Notes: generated from the sequence alone by a model not told the origin. A stretch of DNA of 64,000 bases from Marinomonas shanghaiensis (GCF_003259175.1 NZ_QGOK01000013.1:1-64000), one strand, 5' to 3'; positions 34,172-42,660 are shown, counted from the stretch's first letter. Program-made: numbers and translations.

Positions 34172-34177
34172 CTAGTA

Positions 34178-35830
34178 TTACCTTTTGTCTTTAAGGAAGG
34201 ATGATTGCATGTAGGGCTGGGATTTTATTAATTCGTCGAGTGTTGCGATATCGACGGCTTTCGAATATAGCCAGCCTTGACCTATCGCATCAGGTGAAAA
34301 CTGCAAAATATAATTTACCTCTTTGACGGATTCTATCCCTTCGAATACGAGATTGACATTTAGGCTTCCTACTAATTGAAAAATACCATTTAGTGCAATT
34401 TGGCTAACCGTTTGGGTTCCTATAGATTGAACGAACATTTTATCTATTTTAATTTCATTGGGTTCAAAGGTTGTCAGCCAAGATAAATTAGAAAATCCAG
34501 TGCCAAAGTCATCTAATGATATTTTATATCCCTTACGTAAAAAGTTTTTTGTCGCATTTTTTAGAACGTTATTTTGTGCGGCTGATCGTTCTGTCACTTC
34601 AAAAATAATTTGTTCGCTATTAATACCATTGCGTTTCACTTCATTGTCGATGAAGGTTAGGAAATCTTGATCAGACAGATCTTTTACAGTGAGGTTGATG
34701 CTGAGAGAAAACAGAGTGTCATTTTTTAAAAAAGGGGCGATTTGTTTTAGGTTCTTAATGATCAGGTTCTTCGTTAACTCTGTGATGATGTTATGTGATT
34801 CTGCGGCATTAATGAACAGATCAGGCGACACTTTTCCAAGTTCATTATCATCCCATCTGGCAAGGGCTTCCACGCCGACAATTTTCCCTGTTTTAAGGTG
34901 TATTTTAGGCTGGTATAAAGAGTAAATGGCATTCATCTTTATGGCATATTTTAATCGATATATTAAGGTTCTTCTATTGGCTATGTAAAAGGTGACAAGA
35001 AACGATAAGATAATGCCGATAGCGCTACCGATGAACAGCATTTTAATCCAGTCCCACAGCCCCATGTCATAAATGCCGATTTTGCTATCAATCGCACTTA
35101 CGCAAAAATCGTAGCTTTTGGGGCAATTTGTCACGGTCAAAACACTGTTTGGTGTGGTCAGTAATGGTAATTTTGGCGTAGGTGAATGGATGAGGTTCTG
35201 CGCTTGCTGAATGGTGATATCATCAAATATTCTATAAATTTGTTTGGTTTCTTTGGTGTATAACACGCTTCCCGTCTTTGATGAATATCTGACGATATCT
35301 AGGTAAGTGGCCGGTGAAGCAACCACAAATGCGTTTCCTGTACTGAATATTTCACGTATTTGATTGCTAGAAAACAACCCACTGATGAAGGGCCATGATT
35401 TCTCAAAACTTGAGCTTCGAATGCTTTTTTCTGGAAGGCTTTTCGGTTCTAACAGTTTGCCCCACATGGCACTGCAAAGTATCTGGTTATCTTCGGTTAT
35501 TCTTCCTAAGTCACTGATATAGTGATAGTTAGATAAAATGGTACGCAGTTCATTTATGTCTTCGTGGGAGCAAATAGGGGCAGCAATTTGATTGGCTAGA
35601 AATATCCCTGTTTTCATCTGAAACGTGGACTGCGTGACTCGATGGGAAATGTTTTTGACATACGTATTGAGTTTGGCTTTTTCTGAGAGTAATGCGCTCC
35701 AGTTATGGAGAAAAACAGAAAAACATACTGAAATGGCGATAAAAGCAACAAGGTTTTTCCAAGAAGGCTTAGCCAGTGACGATAATATTATCTCTAATAT
35801 TATAGATTTACTCCTAAAATAGTCCAACAT
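34178..35830 (-). CDS. CSS-motif EAL-domain c-di-GMP phosphodiesterase
   Basis: 550 residues. A first membrane segment lies at about residues 26-45. A periplasmic region of about 200 residues carries the Cys residues expected of the CSS-motif redox sensor (PICSHEDINEL and ILCSAMWGK). A second membrane segment (MLFIGSAIGIILSFLVTFYI) lies near residue 260. The cytoplasmic EAL domain (about residues 280-545) has GVEALARWDD, VTERSAAQNN, LDDFGTGFSNLSWLTTF, EIKIDKMFV and VFEGIES, so metal and catalytic residues look intact. It should hydrolyse c-di-GMP to pGpG, controlled by periplasmic thiol state. ATG 35830 with AGGA 8 nt upstream is preferred over GTG 35851. The 3' end abuts MITE copy 1. Confidence 0.9.
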   Translation of the reverse strand: MLDYFRSKSIILEIILSSLAKPSWKNLVAFIAISVCFSVFLHNWSALLSEKAKLNTYVKNISHRVTQSTFQMKTGIFLANQIAAPICSHEDINELRTILSNYHYISDLGRITEDNQILCSAMWGKLLEPKSLPEKSIRSSSFEKSWPFISGLFSSNQIREIFSTGNAFVVASPATYLDIVRYSSKTGSVLYTKETKQIYRIFDDITIQQAQNLIHSPTPKLPLLTTPNSVLTVTNCPKSYDFCVSAIDSKIGIYDMGLWDWIKMLFIGSAIGIILSFLVTFYIANRRTLIYRLKYAIKMNAIYSLYQPKIHLKTGKIVGVEALARWDDNELGKVSPDLFINAAESHNIITELTKNLIIKNLKQIAPFLKNDTLFSLSINLTVKDLSDQDFLTFIDNEVKRNGINSEQIIFEVTERSAAQNNVLKNATKNFLRKGYKISLDDFGTGFSNLSWLTTFEPNEIKIDKMFVQSIGTQTVSQIALNGIFQLVGSLNVNLVFEGIESVKEVNYILQFSPDAIGQGWLYSKAVDIATLDELIKSQPYMQSSFLKDKR

Positions 35831-36020
35831 CAGCCATGTCCTGTAAGTCACTTATTTTATCATTGTTGAGATTTATAAATTTTTAATTGTAGTGGAATGG
35901 CGCAGAACTAAAAGACAATAATTGTGTTATTTTTCGTGTATGGCGTAAACTTTTTCTGAAACGAAAAAGGGGGCACATATCATACATGCCTTTTTTGGGA
36001 GTTGGATAGCAAAAATAAGA

Positions 36021-36464
36021 TTAATTTGCCGTTAGGTAGTTTAATATGGCGTCTGCATCAGATACTTCAAATGGGGCGTTTGGTTTATCGTCTTGGTAGC
36101 CTGATTAGCAAACATTTTCTTGATTTCACCGTTGTCAACCAACATGCTCATTTTACGAATAAAATCGCCGTTACCGTCAGGTAATAGGAAGACGTTTCCT
36201 CACTGCAACATAACAAAAGCATCGTTTACGGAGACACAGATTACCGTATCAACACCTTGTGCTTTAAATGTTTTGTAAAGCTCTTCGTAACCTAGAAGAT
36301 AAGAGGTTGAGGGAAAGGCACCAAGTAAAGAAAAAACAACGACTTTTTTATTGTTGAAAGAGCTGGCAGTGGTCAAATCTTTTCATTCAAATAGGTTTAG
36401 TCCACCTAGATCCTCGTTAACGAACACGTGTTTTAAAGACAGTATTCGGTACAGTGTTGGTCAT
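36021..36464 (-). pseudogene. Decayed peroxiredoxin (PrxV-type) gene
   Basis: Translating the minus strand piecewise gives a recognisable Prx5-family protein: MTNTVPNTVFKTRVR at the start, then after a frame change NEDLGGLNLFE, a TGA where family members have Trp, and [19 protein letters not shown]. The next part [20 protein letters not shown] lacks the stretch with the peroxidatic Cys (expected P-T-C-S). [16 protein letters not shown] follows. A deletion and another frameshift precede SMLVDNGEIKKMF, and the end YQDDKPNAPFEVSDADAILN is in yet another frame before TAA at 36021-36023. No single frame survives, so the gene is dead. It is next to nfsA, another redox gene. Confidence 0.88.
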
Positions 36465-36503
36465 GTTTTTTCTTTTTTTAAGTTTACGATTATGCCTTGA
36501 CTA

Positions 36504-37241
36504 TTAGCGTTTTAAGAAACCACGCTGTTGCAAGAAGGGGAGCATGTGTTCGCGCTTTTTCTTTTGTACCGCAGCGGCGGTTTGCTCTGACCAGTTGCTG
36601 CTTTTTTGATTGTCGCCACGGTTTTGGTAGTAAGCCTGCATTTGTGCATCGTAGGTTTTTACATCGTCCGCACAACGGCTGCTGTCGTAGCTGTCTTTAT
36701 GAAGAATCACATCAACCGGTAGACGGGGCTTTAAATCTGGCTGAGCATCAGGGTAGCCGAGACAAAGACCAAATATCGGATACACTTGATTCGGTAAGTT
36801 TAAGAGCTCGGCGACCTGCGCTGGGTCATTTCGAATACCACCAATAAACACAGCACCAAGACCGACTGATTCCGCACCGAGCATGAGGTTCTGGGCAAAA
36901 AAAGTGGCGTCTGTTGTGGCTGCGATAAAGTGCTCTGCGTTGCCTTCTAATACGCCTAAGCCTTGTTCTAAACTGCAGTATTCAACACGGGTGAGATCTG
37001 CGCAAATGACGAAAAACTCCGCCGCTGATTCAACCCACTTTTGGCCGCCCGCTAGAGTCGCAATTTTTTGGCGATTTTCTGGGTTGCTCACTTGGACAAG
37101 AGAATAGGCCTGAATAAAGCTAGAAGAAGCAGCACCTTGTGCACATTGGATCAATTGTTTTATTAGGGATTCATCAATCGTTTTGTTTGTGTACTGACGA
37201 ATAGACTTATGGTTGGACTGAGCTTGAAGAATCGGGTTCAT
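36504..37241 (-). CDS. nfsA: NADPH-dependent nitroreductase / flavin reductase NfsA
   Basis: FMN-containing oxidoreductase of 245 residues (NfsA/Frp family, E. coli NfsA 240). HKSIRQYTNKTIDE near residue 11 and AQGAASSSFIQAYSLVQVSN near residue 33 bind FMN. AGGQKWVESAAEFFVICADL and FIGGIRNDPAQVAELL follow. LCLGYPDAQPDLKPRLPVDV carries the family-type FGLCLGWP-like loop, and NRGDNQKSSNWSEQTAAAV ends the protein near the NADPH site. Start ATG 37241. IS5-type MITE copy 2 begins only 31 bp upstream, so the native promoter has been displaced or is supplied by the element. Confidence 0.93.
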   Translation of the reverse strand: MNPILQAQSNHKSIRQYTNKTIDESLIKQLIQCAQGAASSSFIQAYSLVQVSNPENRQKIATLAGGQKWVESAAEFFVICADLTRVEYCSLEQGLGVLEGNAEHFIAATTDATFFAQNLMLGAESVGLGAVFIGGIRNDPAQVAELLNLPNQVYPIFGLCLGYPDAQPDLKPRLPVDVILHKDSYDSSRCADDVKTYDAQMQAYYQNRGDNQKSSNWSEQTAAAVQKKKREHMLPFLQQRGFLKR

Positions 37242-37272
37242 AATTCACATCTTTTATTAATGAGATACTTAG

Positions 37273-37524
37273 GGAAGGTGCGAATAAGTCTACTAAGCCT
37301 CAGTCTTTCAGAGAAAACGCCAAAGAAGGCACGACTCTGAAGCAATGTAGGAACCTTTCAAAGATTTTCATAGTAAGCTCTGAAAGACCCGAAGGGCATG
37401 GTCTAAAACCCTGTATTCTTTGTTGAGCACCTCGACAATAGAACCACTATTCACATTCAGTACTCGCCTCGAATAACAGGCTTTTATCCACATGCTGAGA
37501 CAAGAGGACTTGTTCGCTTCTTCC
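37273..37524. mobile_element. IS5-type MITE, copy 2 (252 bp)
   Basis: Same element as 33910-34171 and in the same orientation. The left end is GGAAGGTGCGAATAAGTC; the right end GACTTGTTCGCTTCTTCC is slightly diverged. Flanked by a TTAG duplication (37269-37272 and 37525-37528), again matching YTAR. It shares the CTGAAAGACCCGAAGGGCAT and CGAATAACAGGCTTTTATCC segments with copy 1. The inner hairpin arm near 37355-37380 has lost pairing. No transposase. Confidence 0.9.
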
Positions 37525-37590
37525 TTAGATACTAGAGGCTTAGTGGTGATGGGTCAAAGATCTTCAGGTTAAGAAATAAGCATAAACAAA

Positions 37591-37622
37591 GGAAAGACCT
37601 AACCGCTGGGCTAAGTCTTTCC
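37591..37622 (-). terminator. Terminator of the outer-membrane protein gene
   Basis: GGAAAGACCTA / TAAGTCTTTCC imperfect stem with an inner CCGCTGGG loop, then TTTG-TTT on the minus strand, 20 bp after the leftward stop codon. Confidence 0.7.
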
Positions 37623-37641
37623 CTTAAGGGAAACGTCTGTT

Positions 37642-38211
37642 TTAGAAACGGTATTCTGCACCCACACTGGCTTGTTTGAAGTCAGTGTCAAATTCGGAGT
37701 CAGAGTTGACGTTATCGGCATTCAAGTCGACGTCATACCAGGTGTATTGTGCGTTTACGAGCAAGTTTTCTGTTACTTTGAAGTTCACACCAGCCCCGGC
37801 GAACAAGCTTCTGTCGTCTGAGCTGCCTTTGACTGAGGCAATGTTGTAGTCGGTTTCGTGCCAGAGCTGACCCGCTTTGGCAAACAGTTCAACCGTCTGT
37901 GTAATCGGAATGGTCCCTTTCAAAGCGGCAGTATAACCGGCTGTTTCGGCGTTAGCGGCACTGCCGCCATACTTACCAAAGTCAATGTAGCTGCCTTCTA
38001 GAGCAAGGAAAGAATTAAAACGATAGCCGACAATGCCCTGTACTACATCGTTGTTGTCATCAAAGTCGTCGTCGCTTTCCACTTTAAGGTAACCGTAGTT
38101 ACCACCAACGTAAAGGCCGCTGTTGTTGTCGTACATTTCTTCAGCTTTTGCTACACCACTGAGAGAAGCTAAAGCGATGCTACCTGCTATTACGGGAATG
38201 AACTTTTTCAT
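37642..38211 (-). CDS. Outer-membrane beta-barrel protein
   Basis: 189-residue OmpA/OmpX-like porin-family barrel. The signal peptide MKKFIPVIAGSIALASLSGV ends at AKA/E. The mature part alternates polar and hydrophobic residues in about eight strands, starting SGLYVGGNYGYLKVES and GIVGYRFNSFLALEGSYIDF. A strongly acidic first loop (DDDFDDNNDV) and the end VGAEYRF, with the C-terminal Phe recognised by the BAM complex, are visible. Size and pattern suggest an 8-stranded barrel rather than a general pore. The ligand is unknown. It is a single gene with its own terminator. Confidence 0.88.
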   Translation of the reverse strand: MKKFIPVIAGSIALASLSGVAKAEEMYDNNSGLYVGGNYGYLKVESDDDFDDNNDVVQGIVGYRFNSFLALEGSYIDFGKYGGSAANAETAGYTAALKGTIPITQTVELFAKAGQLWHETDYNIASVKGSSDDRSLFAGAGVNFKVTENLLVNAQYTWYDVDLNADNVNSDSEFDTDFKQASVGAEYRF

Positions 38212-38413
38212 TTTATAACTCCTTTTAGTTACTTTTTGAGAACTTCGTGAGTTGCACTATTAATGTGGCGTATGACGGGATCGAAGGCTAGGTTTTTGCG
38301 GTCAGTTACCTATTTGCTTCATTTTCTATGCGGTAAACCTAGGTAAGAAACACTTTGCTGATACTTGCGAGGGATGTTTTTCGTTTTATAAAAGAGGCTA
38401 TGCGGCTTTAAAT

Positions 38414-38446
38414 AAAAAAAGATGCCTGTCGTTTGGCATCTTTTTT
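38414..38446 (-). terminator. Terminator of msrA
   Basis: AAAAAAGATGCC / GGCATCTTTTTT stem with an 8-9 nt loop, A/T tracts on both sides, about 40 bp after the msrA stop codon. It could also work rightward. Confidence 0.88.
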
Positions 38447-38485
38447 GTGGAATACAACGCATTGAAAGGGCTCGAGTGCGTCGCT

Positions 38486-39112
38486 TTAATGGTACTTGTG
38501 ACTGGCCACTTCGCCCCATAAGCGTTCAATACGGTTGTCGCGTCCGCAGCTGGCGCGGTAGTACGCATAACGGATCGGGTTTTTGGTGTAGTAGCTTTGG
38601 TGATATTCCTCTGCAGGGTAAAAGGTTTTTGCAGGAAGAATCTGCGTCACAACATCGTCTTTGAACGGTTTGGTTTTTTTAACATTGGCGAGTGAGGCTT
38701 CAAAAACCGCTTTTTGTTGGTCGTTCTGATAAAACATCGCGGTTTTGTAAGGGGCTCCTTTGTCACAGAACTGGCCTTCTGCGTCGGTGGGATCTATGGT
38801 TTTCCAATAATAATTGGCAAGGGTGTTGAGCGAGACAATGTCATCATCAAAATAAATAACCACGGCCTCAAAGTGTCCAGTGTCACCTGCAGATACTTTC
38901 TTATAGGTTGGGTTTTCAGTGTGGCCGCCTGTGTAGCCGGAAACCACATCACTGACACCTTGTACTAATTCAAAGTCGGACTCCACACACCAAAAGCATC
39001 CGCCAGCAACCACCATGGTTTGTGGCGCAGCGTTCAGCATGCTACTTAAGCTGGCAGCGCCACCAAAAACCAGCAACCCTAAGGTGCGAGTGAGCGTATT
39101 TTTCATTGTCAT
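38486..39112 (-). CDS. msrA: Peptide-methionine (S)-S-oxide reductase, exported
   Basis: Repairs Met-S-sulfoxide in proteins. The catalytic motif VVAGGCFWCVESDFE holds the active-site Cys near residue 46. SGYTGGHTENPTYKKVSAGD, GHFEAVVIYFDD and PAEEYHQSYYTKNP are family signatures. The N-terminus MTMKNTLTRTLGLLVFGGAA is a signal peptide, placing this MsrA in the periplasm, unlike the cytoplasmic E. coli enzyme. The frame is open to 39136; ATG 39112 is preceded by AGAGGG at 8 nt and starts the signal sequence neatly. A 9-4-9 inverted repeat lies 24 bp upstream. It is a single gene. Confidence 0.93.
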   Translation of the reverse strand: MTMKNTLTRTLGLLVFGGAASLSSMLNAAPQTMVVAGGCFWCVESDFELVQGVSDVVSGYTGGHTENPTYKKVSAGDTGHFEAVVIYFDDDIVSLNTLANYYWKTIDPTDAEGQFCDKGAPYKTAMFYQNDQQKAVFEASLANVKKTKPFKDDVVTQILPAKTFYPAEEYHQSYYTKNPIRYAYYRASCGRDNRIERLWGEVASHKYH

Positions 39113-39135
39113 TTTGAAAGCCCTCTGCTTGTTCA

Positions 39136-39157
39136 AAAATAGTCAGGCGACTATTTT
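39136..39157. promoter_or_regulatory. Inverted repeat upstream of msrA
   Basis: AAAATAGTC-AGGC-GACTATTTT, perfect 9-bp arms. Its position 24-45 bp before the msrA start fits a repressor operator, but no regulator is identified. Confidence 0.45.
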
Positions 39158-39425
39158 GTTGATTGGTTTCTTTGACGCGCCAAGAAGCATTTTCTTACAG
39201 TTTGTGCTGATTAATTGTCATGATGCTCTATTCTTCCTATTTAATCGCCTATTTTTTAGCCATTTTCATGGCACACTGTGCTTATTCATTGATTTGTCTA
39301 GCGTGGTTTCTTTATATATGCTGAGCATATTAAAGACATCTGAATAATCAATTAAACAAATATAGGCTTGTCTTATAGTATGTCTATCAATCGTTAATGT
39401 TTCTTTAAATTTGAATGGGGTCGTT

Positions 39426-40202
39426 ATGAGCGCATTTGTTACGGAACGTGTTTTGAGCGTTCATCACTGGAATGACAGTTTATTCAGCTTCAAGACCACG
39501 CGTAATCCGAGTTTACGTTTTGATAATGGTCAGTTTGTGATGATTGGCTTGGAAACCGAGACTCGCCCTTTGATGCGTGCTTACAGTATTGCGAGTCCTA
39601 ATTATGAAGAACATTTAGAGTTTTTCAGTATTAAAGTGCCTAATGGTCCACTTACCTCGCGTTTACAGCATCTACAGGTTGGTGATGACATCTTGGTGAG
39701 CCGTAAACCGACTGGTACCTTGGTGACGCGGGATTTGCTGCCAGGAAAACATCTTTATTTGTTATCAACGGGAACTGGCTTGGCGCCATTTCTCAGTGTG
39801 ATTCAAGATTTTGATGCTTACGAAAAATACGAAAAAATCGTTTTGGTTCATGGGGTTCGTCATATTAATGAATTGGCCTATGCGGATTTTATTGAGAAAG
39901 TATTGCCTGAGAATGAATTTTTTGGTGATCAAGTTCGTGACAAGCTGATTTATTATCCAACCGTGACACGTGAACCGTTTCGTAACCAAGGTCGCTTGAC
40001 CGATTTGATTCGCAGTGGGAAATTGGCCGAAGACATTGGATTACCGCAACTTAGCCCCATGAATGATAGGGTAATGATCTGCGGCAGTCCGAGTATGCTA
40101 AAAGACACGTCAGCGCTGCTTGATGAGCTGGGCTTTAACGAGTCGCCAAAAATCGGTGTGCCAGGAGATTATGTGATTGAGCGCGCGTTTGTTGAACATT
40201 AA
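39426..40202 (+). CDS. fpr: Ferredoxin/flavodoxin-NADP+ reductase
   Basis: FAD enzyme that exchanges electrons between NADPH and ferredoxin or flavodoxin, involved in oxidative-stress defence. The FAD site RPLMRAYSIASPNYEEHLEF is near residue 50. PLTSRLQHLQVGDDI, STGTGLAPFLSVIQD and HGVRHINELAY form the NADP domain. CGSPSMLKDTSALLDELGF and the end GDYVIERAFVEH match the class. 258 residues, exactly as many bacterial Fpr. The frame is open from 39411, but ATG 39426 with GGGG 6 nt upstream starts MSAFVTERV. It lies divergent from msrA. Confidence 0.95.
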   Translation: MSAFVTERVLSVHHWNDSLFSFKTTRNPSLRFDNGQFVMIGLETETRPLMRAYSIASPNYEEHLEFFSIKVPNGPLTSRLQHLQVGDDILVSRKPTGTLVTRDLLPGKHLYLLSTGTGLAPFLSVIQDFDAYEKYEKIVLVHGVRHINELAYADFIEKVLPENEFFGDQVRDKLIYYPTVTREPFRNQGRLTDLIRSGKLAEDIGLPQLSPMNDRVMICGSPSMLKDTSALLDELGFNESPKIGVPGDYVIERAFVEH

Positions 40203-40249
40203 CACTGACAGCGTTGGCTCTTTTGTCGAAAAATTATGTAGGAGTTGTT

Positions 40250-41113
40250 ATGAGTTCTGAGACGAAATCGAATCAAGAGTACGTTCCTCCAAAAGTATGG
40301 CAATGGGATACAGAAAGTGGCGGTAAATTTGCCAGTATCAACCGACCTATTGCTGGTGCTACGCATGAGAAAGTCTTGCCAGTCGGTAAGCACTCACTAC
40401 AATTGCATTCCTTAGCGACACCAAATGGTCAAAAAGTGACTATTATGTTGGAGGAATTGTTGGCTTTGGGCATCGATGCGGCAGAATACGACGCGTATTT
40501 GGTAAACATCGGTGAGGGCAATCAGTTTGGTTCTGGTTTTGTTGATATTAACCCGAACTCCAAAATTCCAGCGCTAATGGATCACAGTACGACGCCACCG
40601 ACTCGTGTGTTTGAATCGGGTTCTATTTTGCAATATTTGGCGGAAAAGTTTGATGCGCTGGTGCCAAAAGACCATGCGAGTAAAACGGAATGTCGTAATT
40701 GGCTGTTCTGGCAAATGGGTTCTGCGCCTTATTTAGGTGGTGGTTTTGGGCATTTTTATGCCTATGCGCCAACTAAAATGCAATACCCCATCGACCGTTT
40801 TACCATGGAAACTAAGCGTCAGTTAGATGTCTTGGATAAGCACTTGGCTGAGCATACTTATATGGCTGGCGATGAATATTCTATCGCGGATATTGCGATT
40901 TGGCCTTGGTATGGCAATTTGGTGTTAGGTAATTTGTATAACGCCGCTGAGTTTCTGGATGTTGCCAGTTATAAACACGTTTTACGTTGGGCGAAAGCCA
41001 TTGAGCAGCGTCCAGCGGTACAGCGTGGGCGGATTGTCAATAAGTCGTTTGGTGACGGTGCTAGATTGGAAGAGCGTCATGATGCATCCGATTTTGATGG
41101 GCTTATTGAATAA
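40250..41113 (+). CDS. yghU: Glutathione-dependent disulfide-bond oxidoreductase (YghU-like GST)
   Basis: Cytoplasmic nu-class glutathione transferase that binds two GSH and reduces disulfide bonds and organic peroxides. The N-terminal extension YVPPKVWQWDTESGGKFASI and NRPIAGATHEKVLPVGKHSL is the YghU/YfcG hallmark. The thioredoxin fold follows (LATPNGQKVTIMLEELLALG, NPNSKIPALMDH, ESGSILQYLAEKF). The helical C-terminal domain contains NWLFWQMGSAPYLGGGFGHF and SIADIAIWPWYG. ATG 40250 has AGGAG about 6 nt upstream. 287 residues. It lies 47 bp after fpr, probably in the same transcript, and ends at a strong terminator. Confidence 0.95.
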   Translation: MSSETKSNQEYVPPKVWQWDTESGGKFASINRPIAGATHEKVLPVGKHSLQLHSLATPNGQKVTIMLEELLALGIDAAEYDAYLVNIGEGNQFGSGFVDINPNSKIPALMDHSTTPPTRVFESGSILQYLAEKFDALVPKDHASKTECRNWLFWQMGSAPYLGGGFGHFYAYAPTKMQYPIDRFTMETKRQLDVLDKHLAEHTYMAGDEYSIADIAIWPWYGNLVLGNLYNAAEFLDVASYKHVLRWAKAIEQRPAVQRGRIVNKSFGDGARLEERHDASDFDGLIE

Positions 41114-41150
41114 AAAAATAACCCGTTAGTAGAGCGCTTCTCTATAAGTG

Positions 41151-41188
41151 AAAGAGACAAGTTGATTAGATGACTTGTCTCTTTTTTT
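41151..41188 (+). terminator. Terminator after yghU
   Basis: AAAGAGACAAGT / ACTTGTCTCTTT, perfect 12-bp stem with a 10-nt loop and a T-tract. Confidence 0.92.
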
Positions 41189-41417
41189 ATGGTCGTACAA
41201 AACATGTGCTCAAAAAATAAACCGTTATTTGCGTCTATTCTGCGGTTTGTCACCGTTTTGTAAGGTGGGAATGTGTTAGAGTAGTGACTTACGAAATCTG
41301 TTGGCCAGCATGATGCTGCAACCTCCTCTTTATTTTATCCGTGTGCTGGGCGATGTTGGCGTATTGCACAGACGAGAAAAAGAGAACAGCTCTACGTCCC
41401 CCCAAGAGAGCTCAATA

Positions 41418-42188
41418 ATGCAAAATTTAACGCAAGATGGACAAAACCTCGTTAATTCCCTTTCCCGTCGTTACAACCTAAGCTTTGATGCCGTCATGCA
41501 CATGCTAATCGCCGTGAATAATGGCAGTGGATCCATGGCGCAATTCAATTGTCCAGAGTTGGGCGGTGGTGGTCAGTGGATGCGTGGTGGTATGACCATG
41601 GTGGGTGACATGTTTAATTATGGCTTGAAATCCACGGTGGATAACTTGTGTAATGAACTTACCAACGGCTTGGCGAGCATGCAAGTCTTTATGCCCTTAC
41701 CCAAAGGTTCACTCTCAAGCAATCAATGGTGGCCTGGTGATCTTGGTCAACCTTTTAGTAGTGGTGCGCAAAATAGCACACGTTACGCGATTTTCCCTAA
41801 CCGCTTGGCCGTGGAAGTGAATGGTCAAGTAACGGTTTATGACACCTTAGACAACAACATTGGTGGCATAAGTCAGCAGCAGGGCGGAAATTCGTTACTG
41901 ACGTTTTCCAGCCAATACGGCACCATTCTCGTAAGCTCCTTACCCGTTGTGTCTGGCGGGAGTTCTGCTTCTTCTATGCCTGCACCGCAAAATAACTTTG
42001 TTGAACCGCCAGCGCCCATAGCGTATACGCCAGCTCCAGCTGTACAAGGCGCTCAGAATGTGACGAATACGGCCTCAGTGGATGAGGTGATTCAATTGAT
42101 TGAAAAGTTAGCCAAGTTACGAGACATGGGCGCGATTTCAGACAATGAATACAATGCGAAGAAAACCGATTTATTGAATCGTATTTGA
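41418..42188 (+). CDS. SHOCT-domain protein of unknown function
   Basis: 256 residues. The N-terminal half starts MQNLTQDGQNLVNSLSRRYN and contains a Gly/Met-rich region (GGGGQWMRGGMTMVGDMF). Residues 135-180 read like a beta-sandwich. Then comes a Ser, Pro and Ala-rich linker (about residues 180-215). The C-terminus VDEVIQLIEKLAKLRDMGAI followed by SDNEYNAKKTDLLNRI is a SHOCT domain, a short helical pair often at the end of such proteins. The frame is open from 41301; ATG 41418 with AGAGAG upstream is preferred. The region 41189-41417 has no other gene. Function unknown, cytoplasmic. Confidence 0.85.
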   Translation: MQNLTQDGQNLVNSLSRRYNLSFDAVMHMLIAVNNGSGSMAQFNCPELGGGGQWMRGGMTMVGDMFNYGLKSTVDNLCNELTNGLASMQVFMPLPKGSLSSNQWWPGDLGQPFSSGAQNSTRYAIFPNRLAVEVNGQVTVYDTLDNNIGGISQQQGGNSLLTFSSQYGTILVSSLPVVSGGSSASSMPAPQNNFVEPPAPIAYTPAPAVQGAQNVTNTASVDEVIQLIEKLAKLRDMGAISDNEYNAKKTDLLNRI

Positions 42189-42210
42189 TTTATGAGCGTG
42201 AAGTAGATCG

Positions 42211-42240
42211 ATAAAAGCCAACTGTTGAGTTGGCTTTTAT
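42211..42240. terminator. Bidirectional terminator
   Basis: ATAAAAGCCAACT / AGTTGGCTTTTAT stem with a 4-nt loop between convergent genes. The same AAAAGCCAACT stem recurs in the terminator at 47528-47560. Confidence 0.9.
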
Positions 42241-42258
42241 CGGGTGTTTAATGTGCCA

Positions 42259-42660
42259 TTATGAATCAGTAAGCGTTTGATTCGCTTTGTACTCGTCTAG
42301 GTTCAGCTCAAAAAGTAAAGTGTCTAAGTCCTGTTTGATGCGGCGTTCTTTTTTACCAAGATAACGAATATAAAGAAAGCTAAAAAATATAAAGGCATAA
42401 GTACAGGTAACTAGGGTTAAAGAAGCATTTTGTCGTGACAGAAAGTTCATTAGCATGATTGCAATGCCTGTCCATAACCCCGCTAAATATTGGGAGGCAG
42501 CGCAGTTTTCTAAGCATAAATGTCTTGTACCGTCATTTCGGCGGATTTTAAAACGGTAATTATTTCTCCATGACCCAATCGTTATTTGATTACGAGCATC
42601 ATTGAATTTTGTTTTATAACCTTTGTTTTTTAACGCTTTAAACACATCAGTCCATTCCAT
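42259..42660 (-). CDS. Small membrane protein, unknown
   Basis: 133 residues, not recognised. Residues 1-55 are soluble and basic (MEWTDVFKALKNKGYKTKFN, SWRNNYRFKIRRNDGTRH). Two membrane segments follow at about residues 56-75 (SQYLAGLWTGIAIMLMNFLS) and 80-100 (LTLVTCTYAFIFFSFLYIRY). A charged C-terminal tail ends it, giving an N-in/C-in hairpin. It is single and faces a terminator shared with the SHOCT gene. Confidence 0.65.
   Translation of the reverse strand: MEWTDVFKALKNKGYKTKFNDARNQITIGSWRNNYRFKIRRNDGTRHLCLENCAASQYLAGLWTGIAIMLMNFLSRQNASLTLVTCTYAFIFFSFLYIRYLGKKERRIKQDLDTLLFELNLDEYKANQTLTDS

Noticed and set aside
36002..36184. 60-codon rightward open frame
   Set aside because: It is antisense to the decayed peroxiredoxin gene, whose protein similarity on the other strand explains this DNA.
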